DNA of 64,000 nt from Bradyrhizobium rifense (GCF_008123425.1 NZ_VSSS01000041.1:45001-109000), one strand, 5' to 3'; shown: positions 8,759-18,475, counted from the stretch's first letter. The notes: a model not told the origin generated them from the letters alone. Made by a program: numbers and translations.

Positions 8759-9571
8759 CTACGCCGCCAGGAACCTGTCCACCACCTCGCCGAACTCCTG
8801 CGGCGCCTGCTCGAACATCCAGTGCCCGGCATTGGGGATCACCGCCGTCTGCGCGCCCGCGATGTGTTCCGCCAGCACCCGCCACATCACCGACAGGCTG
8901 CCGGTGGTGGCGCCGCCGCCGATCAGCAGCGTCGGCGTCTTGATCGCCTGCGCATCCTCAAGCGTGTAGGGCCTGCGCTGCTCGTTGATCTGGCCGAGGA
9001 AGGTGAGCGTGTTGTCGCGCAGCTGCTGCTTGGCCGCCGCCGGCACGCGCCGCCACGAGCCGTCGCCCTCGATGCCTTCGTAGAGGTTCTGCAGTGCGCC
9101 CTCGATGTCGCCCGCGCGGATCATCTCGACGGAGCGTATCGTCTTCGCGGCGAGCGGGGCATGTGCGGGCGTGCCTTTGGGTACGGGCAGGCTGGCATCG
9201 AGATCGCCGCCCGGCTCGGCCAGCACCAGCTTTCGCAACAGATCAGGCCGCGCCTGCGCGACACGAAACGCGATGTGCCCGCCGCGCGAATGGCCCATCA
9301 GATCGACCGGGCCGGGCTTGATCTGCTCGATGAAAGCGATCGTGTCGGCGACGTGCTGCGCCATCTTGTAGTCATCGCCGACGGCGTCCCAATGCTCGGG
9401 AAAGAAGTGCCGCAGGCTGACCGAGATGACCCGATGGTTCTTCGACAGCGGGCCGAGCACAGAATACCAGGTGCGGAAATCCCCGAGCGTGCCGTGCACG
9501 CAAACCAGCGGCGGACCTTCGCCGACTGCGAGATAGGCCATGTCGTAACCGTTGACGCGGAATGTCTGCAT
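8759..9571 (-). CDS. Alpha/beta hydrolase, tandem paralogue 1
   Basis: 270 residues from ATG 9571 (MQTFRVNGYDMAYL). It has the HG oxyanion motif in VCVHGTLGDF, the nucleophile elbow GHSRGGH with Ser, and the catalytic His in NAGHWMFEQAP. The open frame continues upstream to 10219, but that part is the shadow of the neighbouring paralogue, and homology starts at 9571. It is very similar over its whole length to the next gene upstream, so the two arose by tandem duplication. Substrate unknown; esterase or C-C hydrolase activity is possible. Confidence 0.85.
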   Translation of the reverse strand: MQTFRVNGYDMAYLAVGEGPPLVCVHGTLGDFRTWYSVLGPLSKNHRVISVSLRHFFPEHWDAVGDDYKMAQHVADTIAFIEQIKPGPVDLMGHSRGGHIAFRVAQARPDLLRKLVLAEPGGDLDASLPVPKGTPAHAPLAAKTIRSVEMIRAGDIEGALQNLYEGIEGDGSWRRVPAAAKQQLRDNTLTFLGQINEQRRPYTLEDAQAIKTPTLLIGGGATTGSLSVMWRVLAEHIAGAQTAVIPNAGHWMFEQAPQEFGEVVDRFLAA

Positions 9572-9588
9572 GATCAGCTCGCCAAGAA

Positions 9589-10407
9589 TCAACTTGCTAA
9601 GAAATCCAGAACCACTTCGGAGTATTTTTGCGGCGCCTGCTCGAACATCGGATGCGTCGCGTTCGGGATGATCGCCGTCTTGGAGTAGGGCACGTGCGCG
9701 GCGAGCGCATGTAGCACCTTCGGCAGCAGGCCCTTGGTTCGCGCGCCCAGGATGAACAGCGTCGGCATCTTGATCGATTCCGCATCCGCCTTGGAGAACG
9801 GCGGGCGATTGTCGCGGACCTGGCCGATCAGCGTAAAGGCGTTGTCGCGAAGGTTCTGCTTCACCATCGCCGGCAGCCGTGGCCAGGTGCCGGGTCCTTC
9901 CAGCGTGTCGACGAAGACGGCGAGCCCGCCATCGACATCGCCGGCTGCGATCTTCTCGGCCGAGGCCGTGAACCGCGCCAGCAGCGGCGAGGGGCCACCG
10001 GCATAGTCCGGATCGAGGCTCGCATCGAGCTCGCCGCCGGGCTCCGCAAGGACCAGCCGGCGCAACAGATCGGGCCGCTGCTGCGCCACGCGGAAGCAGA
10101 TGTGGCCACCGCGGGAATGTCCCATCAAATCGACCGGGCCGAGGTCGAGCTTCTCGATAAAGGCGATGACGTCGCTGACATGCTGGGCAATCGAATAAGT
10201 GTCGCCGACGCCGTCCCATTGTGCCGGGAAGAAGTGCCGCAGGCTGACGACGATCATCCGGCGCCGCTGCGTCAGCGGCCCGAGCACGCAGCCCCAGACG
10301 CGAAAGTCGGAGAGCGAGCCGTGCACGCAGACCAGCGGCGGCCTATCTCTATCCTCGCCCACGTCGAGATAGTGCATATCGTATCCGTTGACGTGGAGGC
10401 TTTGCAT
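9589..10407 (-). CDS. Alpha/beta hydrolase, tandem paralogue 2
   Basis: 272 residues from ATG 10407 (MQSLHVNGYDMHYL), aligned with the start of its downstream paralogue. It has VCVHGSLSDF, the nucleophile elbow GHSRGGH, and His in NATHPMFEQAP, where Pro replaces the Trp of the sister protein. A longer frame opens at 10482, but the paralogue alignment supports 10407. Only 17 bp separate it from the next gene, so they are co-transcribed. Confidence 0.85.
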   Translation of the reverse strand: MQSLHVNGYDMHYLDVGEDRDRPPLVCVHGSLSDFRVWGCVLGPLTQRRRMIVVSLRHFFPAQWDGVGDTYSIAQHVSDVIAFIEKLDLGPVDLMGHSRGGHICFRVAQQRPDLLRRLVLAEPGGELDASLDPDYAGGPSPLLARFTASAEKIAAGDVDGGLAVFVDTLEGPGTWPRLPAMVKQNLRDNAFTLIGQVRDNRPPFSKADAESIKMPTLFILGARTKGLLPKVLHALAAHVPYSKTAIIPNATHPMFEQAPQKYSEVVLDFLAS

Positions 10408-10547
10408 TCTCGGCTCGCGGAAAGGTGTGCGGAACTCCTGTGCAAGATTCCCGGAAACCGGGTGGATCGCAACTATTTCCAAGCCTAGATTTGGGCCGAG
10501 ATCACAATGGGGGCATGCGACTAAGGACGCGAGCCAGGAACCAAGCC

Positions 10548-11090
10548 ATGACCGACCAGCATTTTGCCCTGTTCGACACCAAGATCGGCCTCTGCGCCAT
10601 CGCCTGGGGCCCGCGCGGCATCAACGGCACGCAATTGCCGATGGGTGGCGAGCAGAAGATCCGCACCCGCATCAGCCAGCGCCATGCCAACGCCAGCGAG
10701 GCCGAGCCGACCCCTGAGGTGCAGCGGGCGATCGACCGCATTGTCAGACTGCTCGCGGGCGAGCCTGATGACCTCACCGACATCCCGCTCGATCTCGACG
10801 GCGTGCCCGACTTCAACCGCGGCGTCTACGAAATCGCCCGCGCGATCCCGCCCGGCAAGACCATCACCTATGGCGACATCGCCAAGCAGCTCGGCGGCGT
10901 CCAGCTGTCGCGCGATGTCGGCCAGGCGCTCGGGCACAACCCGTGCCCGATCGTCGTACCCTGCCACCGCGTGCTCGCAGCCGGCAACAAGCCCGGCGGT
11001 TTCTCGGCCAATGGTGGCGTGGTGACGAAGCTGAAGATGCTCGAGATCGAAGGCGCACTGGTGAACCACACGCCGAGTTTGTTCGATTAG
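10548..11090 (+). CDS. ogt: Methylated-DNA--protein-cysteine methyltransferase
   Basis: 180 residues from ATG 10548. It carries the Ada/Ogt catalytic signature PCPIVVPCHRVL (acceptor Cys in PCHR), preceded by TYGDIAKQLG of the HTH. It repairs O6-alkylguanine and O4-alkylthymine in DNA by suicidal alkyl transfer. The length matches stand-alone Ogt proteins; no AdaA domain is present. Its stop overlaps the end of the convergent acyl-CoA ligase by four bases. Confidence 0.92.
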   Translation: MTDQHFALFDTKIGLCAIAWGPRGINGTQLPMGGEQKIRTRISQRHANASEAEPTPEVQRAIDRIVRLLAGEPDDLTDIPLDLDGVPDFNRGVYEIARAIPPGKTITYGDIAKQLGGVQLSRDVGQALGHNPCPIVVPCHRVLAAGNKPGGFSANGGVVTKLKMLEIEGALVNHTPSLFD

Positions 11091-12634
11091 ATCTTCGCCG
11101 CCGTCTTCGGCCAATACCGATCGCGCAGATGCCGCTTCACCAGCTTGCCGGTCGGCGTGCGCGGCAGCTCGGCTTCGAAATCGATCGAGCGCGGGCATTT
11201 GATCGCCGAGAGGCGCGTCTTGCAGTAGGCGATCAAATCGGCCTCGAGCTCCTTGCCGGCACGCTTCATGTTGTGTGGTTGCACCACCGCCTTGACCTCT
11301 TCGCCCATCTCCTCGTTCGGTACGCCGAACACCGCGACGTCGGCGATTTCGGGGTGCGTGATCAGCACGTCCTCGGTTTCCTGCGGGTAGATGTTCACCC
11401 CGCCGGAGATGATCATGTAGGACTTGCGATCGGTGAGAAACAGAAAACCGTCCTTGTCGAGATAGCCGACGTCCCCGAGTGTCGACCAGCCCTTAGCGTT
11501 ATAGGCCTTCTTCGTCTTCTCGGGATCGTTGTGATAGGTGAACGCCGGCGCATCGGCGAAATAGACCGTGCCGATCTCGCCTGTCGGCTGCTCCTCGTCG
11601 TTCTCGTCCAGAATCTTGATCTTGCCGACCACGGCGCGGCCGACGCTGCCGCGATGCTCCAGCCATTGCTGCGAATTGCAGACGGTGACGCCGTTGCCCT
11701 CCGAGCCCGCGTAATATTCGATCAGGATCGGTCCCCACCATTCGATCATCTTTGCCTTGACGTCGACCGGGCAGGGCGCGGCGGCGTGGATCGCGCCCTT
11801 CAGTGTGGAGACGTTGTATTTGGCGCGGACCTCGTCCGGCAGCTTGAGCATGCGGACGAACATGGTCGGCACGAGCTGGGATTGCGTGACCTTGTATTTC
11901 TCGACCAGCTTGAGGAAATCCTCGGCGTCAAAATGCTCCATGATAATGGAGGTGCCGCCGAGCACGACCGCCATCATGTTGAAGCGCAGCGGCGCCGCGT
12001 GATAGAGCGGCGCCGGCGAGAGATAGGTGCTTCCGGCGTTCATGCCGCACATGTCGGCGCAGAGTACGCGCAGGAACGCATTCGGCACGTCGATCTTGTT
12101 ACCCTCAAAAGCCTTCTTGATGCCCTTGGGCCGGCCCGTCGTGCCCGAAGAATACAGCATGTCGTAGCCGGCGACCTCATCGGCGACCGGCGTCATAGGT
12201 TGCTCGGCTGCTTCCTTGTCGTAGGAGCGGAAGCCGGGCAGGGGCTCGTCGACCATGTAGAAGATCGGTTCGCCCGGCGCCCCCTTGACCAGGTCCTTGA
12301 TCTGATCGGCGCATTTCGGCGTGGTGATGACGACGACCTTGGCGCCGCAATCGCCGATGATGTAGTCGATCTCGTCCTGCTTCAGATAGCGGCTGATCGC
12401 GGTATAATAGAGCCCGCTCCGCTGCGCCGCCCAGCAGATCTCCATGAATGCAAGGCGGTTCTCCATCAGCAGCGCGATGTGATCGCCGGCCTTCAGTCCC
12501 AGCGAGCGGAACAGGTTTGCGCCCTGGTTCGAGAGCTCGTCGAGCTCGCGATAGGTGATCGCCTTGCCGGTCCCGGCCATCTGGTAGGCGATCTTGTCGG
12601 GCGTGGCCTTCGCGTAGATGGAAGGGTGCGTCAT
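11087..12634 (-). CDS. Acyl-CoA synthetase (AMP-dependent ligase)
   Basis: 515 residues. The ANL-superfamily motifs are in order: MLYSSGTTGRPKGI (P-loop), YYAGSEGNGVTV (A5), LGDVGYLDKDGFLFLTDR (A7/A8) and the catalytic Lys in PTGKLVKRHLRDRYW. It activates a carboxylic acid to its CoA thioester. It lies 100 bp downstream of a thiolase on the same strand and next to a beta-oxidation gene block, so it probably feeds that route. Acid specificity is not visible. Confidence 0.88.
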   Translation of the reverse strand: MTHPSIYAKATPDKIAYQMAGTGKAITYRELDELSNQGANLFRSLGLKAGDHIALLMENRLAFMEICWAAQRSGLYYTAISRYLKQDEIDYIIGDCGAKVVVITTPKCADQIKDLVKGAPGEPIFYMVDEPLPGFRSYDKEAAEQPMTPVADEVAGYDMLYSSGTTGRPKGIKKAFEGNKIDVPNAFLRVLCADMCGMNAGSTYLSPAPLYHAAPLRFNMMAVVLGGTSIIMEHFDAEDFLKLVEKYKVTQSQLVPTMFVRMLKLPDEVRAKYNVSTLKGAIHAAAPCPVDVKAKMIEWWGPILIEYYAGSEGNGVTVCNSQQWLEHRGSVGRAVVGKIKILDENDEEQPTGEIGTVYFADAPAFTYHNDPEKTKKAYNAKGWSTLGDVGYLDKDGFLFLTDRKSYMIISGGVNIYPQETEDVLITHPEIADVAVFGVPNEEMGEEVKAVVQPHNMKRAGKELEADLIAYCKTRLSAIKCPRSIDFEAELPRTPTGKLVKRHLRDRYWPKTAAKI

Positions 12635-12734
12635 GGCGTTTCCTCAAAAAAGAGGCGAGCGGTGAATGGCGACAGGGGCGGAAGCCGCTCCTTGTCACCA
12701 CTCACCGCTCGCCATTTGTTCTTCGCTTTTCTTC

Positions 12735-13907
12735 TTACAGTCGTTCGACGATCGTCACGTTGGCCATGCCGCCGCCTTCGCACATGGTCTGCAGGCCATA
12801 GCGCTTGCCGCGCTGGTGCAGGGCGTGGACCAGCGTCGTCATCAGCTTGGTGCCCGAGCCGCCGAGCGGATGGCCGAGCGCGATCGCGCCACCGTTGACG
12901 TTGAGGCGCGCCGGATCGGCGCCGGTGGTCTTCAGCCATCCGGTCGGCACCGAGGCGAAGGCCTCGTTGACCTCGAACAGGTCGATGTCGTCGATCTTCA
13001 TGCCGGCCTTCTCCAGTGCGCGCTTGGTGGCGTGCAAGGGAGCGTCGAGCATGATGACGGGATCGCCGCCGGTCATGGTCATGTGGTGGATGCGCGCGAG
13101 CGGAGTGAGGCCGAGCTGCTTGAGGCCGCGCTCGTTCACGACCATTACGCCGGAGGCGCCGTCGCAGATCTGGCTGGCGCTCGCCGCGGTGAGCTTGCCG
13201 TTCTCGGCGATCAGCTTGACGCCCTTGATGCCGTCGAGCGTCGCGTCGAAGCGGATGCCTTCGTCGATGTGATGGGTGTCCTTGCTGCCATCGGCGCGGG
13301 TGATCTCGAGCGGCACGATCTCCTTCTTGAAGTGGCCAGCTTGGGTCGCTGCAATCGCGCGCTGATGGCTGTTGTAGGAATATTCGTCGAGATCGTTCTT
13401 CGACAGGCCGTACTTCTCGGCCATCATCTCCGCGCCGGTGAACTGGCTGAACACGATGTTTGGATATTTGTGCTCGATGCCCGGGCTCTTGTAATTGCCA
13501 AAGCCGTTCTTGGCCGGGAGCTGCGAGGACAGGCCCATCGGCACGCGCGTCATCGATTCCACGCCGGCCGCGATCACCACGTCCATTGTGCCGGACATCA
13601 CGGCTTGCGCCGCGAAGTGCAGCGCCTGCTGCGAGGAGCCGCACTGACGGTCGATCGAGGTGCCCGGCACGCTCTCCGGCAGTTTTGATGCCATGATCGC
13701 GTTGCGCGCGACGTTGTTGGACTGCTCGCCGACCTGCATCACGCAGCCCATGATCACGTCTTCGACCAGCGCAGGATCGACCTTGGTGCGATCGACCAGC
13801 TCGTCCAGCACTTTTGCGGCGAGATCGGCCGGATGCCAGCCGGCGAGGCGGCCCCCCTTGCGCCCGCCCGCGGTACGCGTAGCGGCGACGATATAAGCCT
13901 CGGCCAT
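12735..13907 (-). CDS. Acetyl-CoA acetyltransferase / 3-ketoacyl-CoA thiolase
   Basis: 390 residues from ATG 13907, preceded by GGGAGA at 7-bp spacing (an ATG at 13922 is also possible). Catalytic residues are all visible: the acyl-accepting Cys in DRQCGSSQQAL, His in ALGHPLGGSG, and the second Cys in TMCEGGGMAN. It performs the last step of beta-oxidation, releasing acetyl-CoA. It is divergent from a TetR regulator and the plus-strand beta-oxidation genes across a 150-bp promoter region, suggesting joint control. Confidence 0.9.
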   Translation of the reverse strand: MAEAYIVAATRTAGGRKGGRLAGWHPADLAAKVLDELVDRTKVDPALVEDVIMGCVMQVGEQSNNVARNAIMASKLPESVPGTSIDRQCGSSQQALHFAAQAVMSGTMDVVIAAGVESMTRVPMGLSSQLPAKNGFGNYKSPGIEHKYPNIVFSQFTGAEMMAEKYGLSKNDLDEYSYNSHQRAIAATQAGHFKKEIVPLEITRADGSKDTHHIDEGIRFDATLDGIKGVKLIAENGKLTAASASQICDGASGVMVVNERGLKQLGLTPLARIHHMTMTGGDPVIMLDAPLHATKRALEKAGMKIDDIDLFEVNEAFASVPTGWLKTTGADPARLNVNGGAIALGHPLGGSGTKLMTTLVHALHQRGKRYGLQTMCEGGGMANVTIVERL

Positions 13908-14060
13908 TTCGGTCTCTCCCATGATTGTTCTGAATTGAGTTGTCGGGGCGGATTTAATGGGCGAGATATCGTTTAGTCAATCGATCAATTAACTCTTGTG
14001 GGGAGGCGCTGCTTCGGCTTATCTGCGCCCCGCTTCAAGCGGCGAGAACAAGGGATTTCC

Positions 14061-14720
14061 GTGACTACCAGCGTACCGAACAGGCTCCCCAGCGGAAAGA
14101 ATTCCACGGCAGAGAAATTGCTCGTGGCCGCAAGCGAGCTGATGATCGAACGCTCCTCGATCGAGATCTCGCTCTCCGACATCGCCCAGAAGTCGGGCGC
14201 CAATGCCGCGCTGGTCAAATATCATTTCGGCAACAAGGACGGCCTGCTGCTGGCGCTGCTCGCGCGCGATGCTGCGACCGAAATGTCCAATCTGGAATAT
14301 CTGCTGGCACAGCCGATCACGTCGACCGCGAAGCTGAAGCTGCATATCGCCGGCATCATCCGCGCCTATCACCGGTTCCCCTACATGAACCGGCTGATCC
14401 ATTATCTTCTGCACGAGAGCGTCGCCGACTCCGCGGACGAAGTTTCAAAATTCTTCGTCGCGCCGCTGCTCGACTTTCATCGCCGTCTGCTCACCGAAGG
14501 CGTCAGCCGCGGCGAGTTCCGCCAAACCGATCCGGTGCTGTTCTACACCAGCCTGATCGGCGCCTGCGATCACCTGTTCTTCGGCCGGCACGCGATGTCT
14601 CGCGCGACCGGCGTCGGTCCGGTCACCGATGACGTTTGCCGGCAATACATCAAGCACATGGAAACGCTGATCTGCGGCGGCATCCTCACGCAAGCCGAGG
14701 AAGCTGCCGCGGCCGGATAA
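14061..14720 (+). CDS. TetR family regulator of the CoA-thioester catabolic block
   Basis: About 219 residues from GTG 14061, which has AGGGA just upstream; the frame extends to 13998. The HTH is clear: EISLSDIAQKSGANAALVKYHFGNKDGLL. It heads the plus-strand SDR-ECH-ligase-ACAD series and is divergent from the thiolase. This is the normal position for a repressor relieved by an acyl-CoA intermediate. The ligand is inferred from context only. Confidence 0.85.
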   Translation: MTTSVPNRLPSGKNSTAEKLLVAASELMIERSSIEISLSDIAQKSGANAALVKYHFGNKDGLLLALLARDAATEMSNLEYLLAQPITSTAKLKLHIAGIIRAYHRFPYMNRLIHYLLHESVADSADEVSKFFVAPLLDFHRRLLTEGVSRGEFRQTDPVLFYTSLIGACDHLFFGRHAMSRATGVGPVTDDVCRQYIKHMETLICGGILTQAEEAAAAG

Positions 14721-14787
14721 TCCGGCCGAGACGTACAAGTCTAGAGAAGAAACGCCCAAGGAAAAGGTAGAGGAAAGGTAGCCTGTC

Positions 14788-15546
14788 ATGGAATTGAAAG
14801 ACGTAGCCGTTCTCATCACCGGTGGTGGTTCGGGTCTTGGTGAAGCGACCGCGCACGCCATGGCCGCCAAGGGCGCCAAGATCGGCGTGATCGACCAGAA
14901 CAAGGACAACGCCGAGAAGGTCGCCGCCGAAGTGAAGGGCGTAGCCCTTCATGCCGACGTCACCAGCGAAGAGCAGATCAAGGCGGCGATCGCCAAGGCG
15001 GAAGCCGCGCATGGCGTTGCCCGCGTGCTGATGAACTGCGCCGGCATCGGCGGCTCGCAGCGCATCGTCGGCCGCGACGGCGTCTATCCCTTGGAGAAGT
15101 TCGCGCGCATCATCAACGTCAATTTGATCGGCACGTTCAACTGCCTGCGCTTGTTCGCCGAGCGCCTCGTCACGATCGAGCCGGTCGGTGAAGAGCGCGG
15201 CGTAATCATCAACACTGCCTCGGTTGCCGCTTATGAAGGTCAGATCGGCCAGATCGCTTACTCGGCGTCGAAGGGCGGCGTCGTCGGTTTGACTTTGCCT
15301 GCCGCGCGCGACCTCGCCAGCCAGAAGATCCGCGTCAACACCATCGCGCCCGGCCTGTTCTTCACGCCGCTGCTGATGGGTCTGAACGAGGAGGCGCGCA
15401 AGAGCTTGGGGGCCCAAGTGCCGCATCCCTCGCGCCTCGGCGATGCCAAGGAATACGGCGCGCTCGCCGTGCACATGGTCGAGAACCCGATGCTCAACGG
15501 CGAGACCATCCGTCTCGACGGCGCCATCCGCATGGCGCCGCGGTAG
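14788..15546 (+). CDS. SDR family 3-hydroxyacyl-CoA dehydrogenase (type II, HSD17B10-like)
   Basis: 252 residues. The cofactor motif is TGGGSGLGEATA, NCAG is the structural motif, and the catalytic Ser-Tyr-Lys are in INTASVAAYEGQIGQIAYSASKGG. The overall sequence, with APGLFFTPLLMGL and PHPSRLGDAKEYG, fits the short-chain 3-hydroxyacyl-CoA dehydrogenase type II group. It would oxidise the 3-hydroxyacyl-CoA formed by the neighbouring hydratase. It follows the TetR gene in the same direction. Confidence 0.88.
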   Translation: MELKDVAVLITGGGSGLGEATAHAMAAKGAKIGVIDQNKDNAEKVAAEVKGVALHADVTSEEQIKAAIAKAEAAHGVARVLMNCAGIGGSQRIVGRDGVYPLEKFARIINVNLIGTFNCLRLFAERLVTIEPVGEERGVIINTASVAAYEGQIGQIAYSASKGGVVGLTLPAARDLASQKIRVNTIAPGLFFTPLLMGLNEEARKSLGAQVPHPSRLGDAKEYGALAVHMVENPMLNGETIRLDGAIRMAPR

Positions 15547-15547
15547 T

Positions 15548-15695
15548 TTTTCTTCCCTTCTCCCGTTGTGGGAGAAGGTGGCGCGAAGCGCCGGATGAGG
15601 GGTTCTCTCCGCGGAGACAGACCCCTCACCCAAGCGAGTATGTGGTCAGCGATGTACATTCCCTCTCCCACAAGGGGAGAGGGCGCAGCAATCGG
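15548..15695. repeat. Palindromic intergenic repeat pair
   Basis: TTCTCCCGTTGTGGGAGAAGG (about 15556) and CCCTCTCCCACAAGGGGAGAGG (about 15660) are two hairpin-forming arms separated by 'GGCGCGAAGCGCCGGATGAGG'. This is the layout of a dispersed Bradyrhizobium-type intergenic repeat. It separates SDR and hydratase genes that are otherwise arranged as an operon. Confidence 0.6.
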
Positions 15696-15725
15696 CGCCG
15701 CGACCGGCGGCAAGCACGAGGCCCC

Positions 15726-16532
15726 ATGTCCCAACCGCTGCTGATCGAGCACGACGACGGCGTCGACCGGGTGACGCTCAATCGCCCTGACAGTCTCAAC
15801 GCGCTTGATCCTGCGCTGATCGATGCGCTCAACGTCTATTTCCAGGGCCTCCAGCGCAACCGCGACACGCGCGTCGTCGTGCTCAAAGGCGCCGGCAAGA
15901 ATTTTTGTGCAGGCCTCGATCTCAAGGCCGCGATGGCGCGCCGGGCCGGACAGCAGGAGCCGCCTGGCGTCACCGAGTCCCTGGACTCGCAGCGGCGTAT
16001 TGCCGACATCGTGATGCTGATGCGGCGCTGTCCGCAGCCGATCCTGTCGCTGGTGCAGGGGGCGGCGGCCGGCGGCGGGTTTGCGCTGGCCTTGGCCTCC
16101 GACATTCGCATCGCGACGAAATCGGCCCGCATGAACTGCGCCTTCATCAAGCTCGGTCTTGGCGGCTGCGACATCGGCACCAGCTACTTTCTGCCACGGC
16201 TCGTCGGAGTTTCCGTCGCCTCCGAGTTGATCCTGACGGGACGTTTCATCGGCGCAGAGCGCGCGCTTGCCGTCGGGCTCGTCTCCGAGGTCGTGGACGA
16301 AGACAAGCTCGATGCGGCGGCCGAGCCTTATGTCGACGCAATGATGACGGCCTCGCCCGTGGGGCTACGCCTGTCAAAGGAATGCCTCAACATGAGCGTC
16401 GATGCGGGCTCGCTGGAAGCGGTGATTGCGATGGAGGATCGCAATCAGGTCCTGTGCAGCCGCTCTGAGGAATTTTCGGAAGGCATCAGGGCCTTCCTTG
16501 AGAAGCGAAAGCCTGTCTATATCAAGCGCTGA
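15726..16532 (+). CDS. Enoyl-CoA hydratase/isomerase family protein
   Basis: 268 residues from ATG 15726. Crotonase fold motifs: LNRPDSLNALD, KNFCAGLDLKA (oxyanion hole) and VQGAAAGGGFALALASDIRIA. The second region reads KLGLGGCDIGTSYFLPR. Where the classical hydratase has catalytic Glu residues, this member has Gly/Asp (GGCDIG), so isomerase or another crotonase reaction is possible. It is followed by the feruloyl-CoA-synthase-like gene 43 bp later. Confidence 0.85.
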   Translation: MSQPLLIEHDDGVDRVTLNRPDSLNALDPALIDALNVYFQGLQRNRDTRVVVLKGAGKNFCAGLDLKAAMARRAGQQEPPGVTESLDSQRRIADIVMLMRRCPQPILSLVQGAAAGGGFALALASDIRIATKSARMNCAFIKLGLGGCDIGTSYFLPRLVGVSVASELILTGRFIGAERALAVGLVSEVVDEDKLDAAAEPYVDAMMTASPVGLRLSKECLNMSVDAGSLEAVIAMEDRNQVLCSRSEEFSEGIRAFLEKRKPVYIKR

Positions 16533-16575
16533 ACAACAAAGATCCGCAAAGGACAATAATTCCGGGAGACGCAAA

Positions 16576-18447
16576 ATGAGTGGAAGCGCGGCGGCGGTGA
16601 TGGCGAAGCCCGCCTTTCGCAAGGTGGAGTGGCTGGCGCGCGACATCGATGTCGAGCGGCGTGCTGACGGCACGGTGGTGCTGAAGTCGCGCATTCCGCT
16701 GCAGGCCTACGAGAAGCATCTTCCGGCCTCGCTCGCGAAATGGGCGAAGGAAGCGCCGGAGCGCATCTGGCTCGCGCAGCGCGGCGGCCCGAACCGCGAA
16801 TGGCGCAAGGTGTCGTACGGCGAGGCCAAGCGCACGGTGGATGCGTTGACGCAGGCGCTACTGAACCTCAGACTCGAGGGGCGCCCGGTCACAATCCTCT
16901 CCGGCAATTCGATCGAGCACGCGCTGATGACGCAGGCCGCGATGCAGGCGCGATCGCCGGCGGCGCCGGTGTCGCCGGCCTACTCGCTGATGAGCCACGA
17001 TCACGTCAAGCTGAAATACCTGTTCGATCTGATCAAGCCGGCCGTGGTGATGGTGCAGGACGGCCCAACCTTCGAGAAGGCGCTGAAAGCGCTCGATCTC
17101 ACCGGGCTCACTGTCGTTCACGTCGTGCGGCCCTGCGATGGCGTCAAGAGCGTCAGCTTTGCTGAGCTCGCGGCAACGCCGGTGACTGGGGACGTCGAGG
17201 TATCGATCGCAAAAATCACGCCCGACACCGTCGGCAAGCTGCTGTTCACGTCGGGCTCGACGGGCATGCCCAAGGCCGTCATCAACACGCAAGAGATGAT
17301 GTGCGCCAATGCCGCGATGATGATGCAGGTGCGGCCGCGCACGCCGGGCGGTCCGATCGCCACAGTGCTGGACTGGATGCCCTGGAATCACACCATGGGC
17401 GGCAATGCCGCATTCCATCCGGTGCTGGTGGATGGCGGCACGCTTTATATCGACGACGGCCGGCCGATGCCGGGGCAGTTGGAAGAGACCATCAAGAACC
17501 TGCGCGAGATTTCGCCGACCTATTACGCCAACGTGCCGGCCGGCTACGCTGCGCTCGCTGCTGCCATGGAGAAGGACGATTCGTTGTGCCGTTCGTTCTT
17601 CAAGAACCTGTCGATCATGGCCTATGGCGGCGCGCGGCTGCCTGACGATCTCTACGACCGCATGCAGGCTCTCGCCGTGAAGACCACCGGCGAGCGCATC
17701 GTGTTCTACACCGGCTGGGGCTCGACCGAGACTGCGCCGACCTCGACCGGCACCTATTGGGACACCGAACGCGTCGGCCTGATCGGCCTGCCGTTCCCCG
17801 GCGTCGAATTGAAGATGGTGCCGTGCGGCTCGAAATACGAGCTGCGCCTGCGCGGCGTCAACGTCACGCCCGGCTATTTCGGCCAGCCGGATCTCACCAG
17901 GAAGATGTTCGACGAGGAAGGCTTTTACTGCATCGGCGATGCCGGCATTTTTGTTGACGATACAGATCCGGTGAAGGGCATCATCTTTGCCGGCCGCGTC
18001 GTGGAGGACTTCAAGCTCACCACCGGCACATTCGTGCATGTCGGCTCGCTTCGCACCGATGCGATCGCGGCGGCAACGCCGGTCGTGCACGATGCGCTGG
18101 TGGCCGGCCAGGATCAGTGCTCGATCGGCCTGCTGGCATGGCCGAACCTGCACGCCTGCCGCCAACTCGTCGGCAATCCCGATCTAAGCTTCGAGGATGC
18201 GGTGAAGCATCCCGAGGTGATTGCCTGCTTCAGGCGCGGGCTTGAGGCACACAACACGGAATGCGGGGGCGCCAGTAGCCGCGTCATTGCCCGCGCGATG
18301 CTGATGGCCGAGCCGCCCTCGATCGACGGCAACGAGCTCACCGACAAGGGCTACATCAACCAGCGCGCCGGCCTCGAGCGCCGCGCTGCACTGGTCGAGC
18401 GGCTCTACGCCGATACGCCGGATCAAGACGTCATCGTTCTCAAGTAA
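16576..18447 (+). CDS. Feruloyl-CoA synthase-like acyl-CoA ligase
   Basis: 623 residues from ATG 16576, long for an ANL ligase and in the range of feruloyl-CoA synthases. Motifs are LFTSGSTGMPKAVINT (P-loop), WNHTMGGNAAFHPVL, YTGWGSTETAPTST (A5), and the Lys near the end in GNELTDKGYINQRA. It forms CoA thioesters of aromatic or hydroxycinnamate-type acids. With ECH, SDR, thiolase and acyl-CoA dehydrogenases nearby, it suggests side-chain beta-oxidation of an aromatic or alicyclic acid. It is the second acid:CoA ligase in the block. Confidence 0.85.
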   Translation: MSGSAAAVMAKPAFRKVEWLARDIDVERRADGTVVLKSRIPLQAYEKHLPASLAKWAKEAPERIWLAQRGGPNREWRKVSYGEAKRTVDALTQALLNLRLEGRPVTILSGNSIEHALMTQAAMQARSPAAPVSPAYSLMSHDHVKLKYLFDLIKPAVVMVQDGPTFEKALKALDLTGLTVVHVVRPCDGVKSVSFAELAATPVTGDVEVSIAKITPDTVGKLLFTSGSTGMPKAVINTQEMMCANAAMMMQVRPRTPGGPIATVLDWMPWNHTMGGNAAFHPVLVDGGTLYIDDGRPMPGQLEETIKNLREISPTYYANVPAGYAALAAAMEKDDSLCRSFFKNLSIMAYGGARLPDDLYDRMQALAVKTTGERIVFYTGWGSTETAPTSTGTYWDTERVGLIGLPFPGVELKMVPCGSKYELRLRGVNVTPGYFGQPDLTRKMFDEEGFYCIGDAGIFVDDTDPVKGIIFAGRVVEDFKLTTGTFVHVGSLRTDAIAAATPVVHDALVAGQDQCSIGLLAWPNLHACRQLVGNPDLSFEDAVKHPEVIACFRRGLEAHNTECGGASSRVIARAMLMAEPPSIDGNELTDKGYINQRAGLERRAALVERLYADTPDQDVIVLK

Positions 18448-18475
18448 TCGACATCATTCAACACGGGTACGCGCC

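Noticed and set aside
9572..10219. N-terminal extension of the alpha/beta hydrolase frame up to 10219
   Set aside because: This part overlaps the neighbouring paralogue in another frame; paralogue alignment places the start at 9571.
10943..12898. Long plus-strand open frame of 651 codons
   Set aside because: It is antisense to the acyl-CoA synthetase (11087-12634), has His/Arg/Asp-rich shadow composition and no domain.
16858..18165. Minus-strand frame of 435 codons
   Set aside because: Antisense to the feruloyl-CoA-synthase-like gene, with Arg/His/Asp-rich shadow composition.
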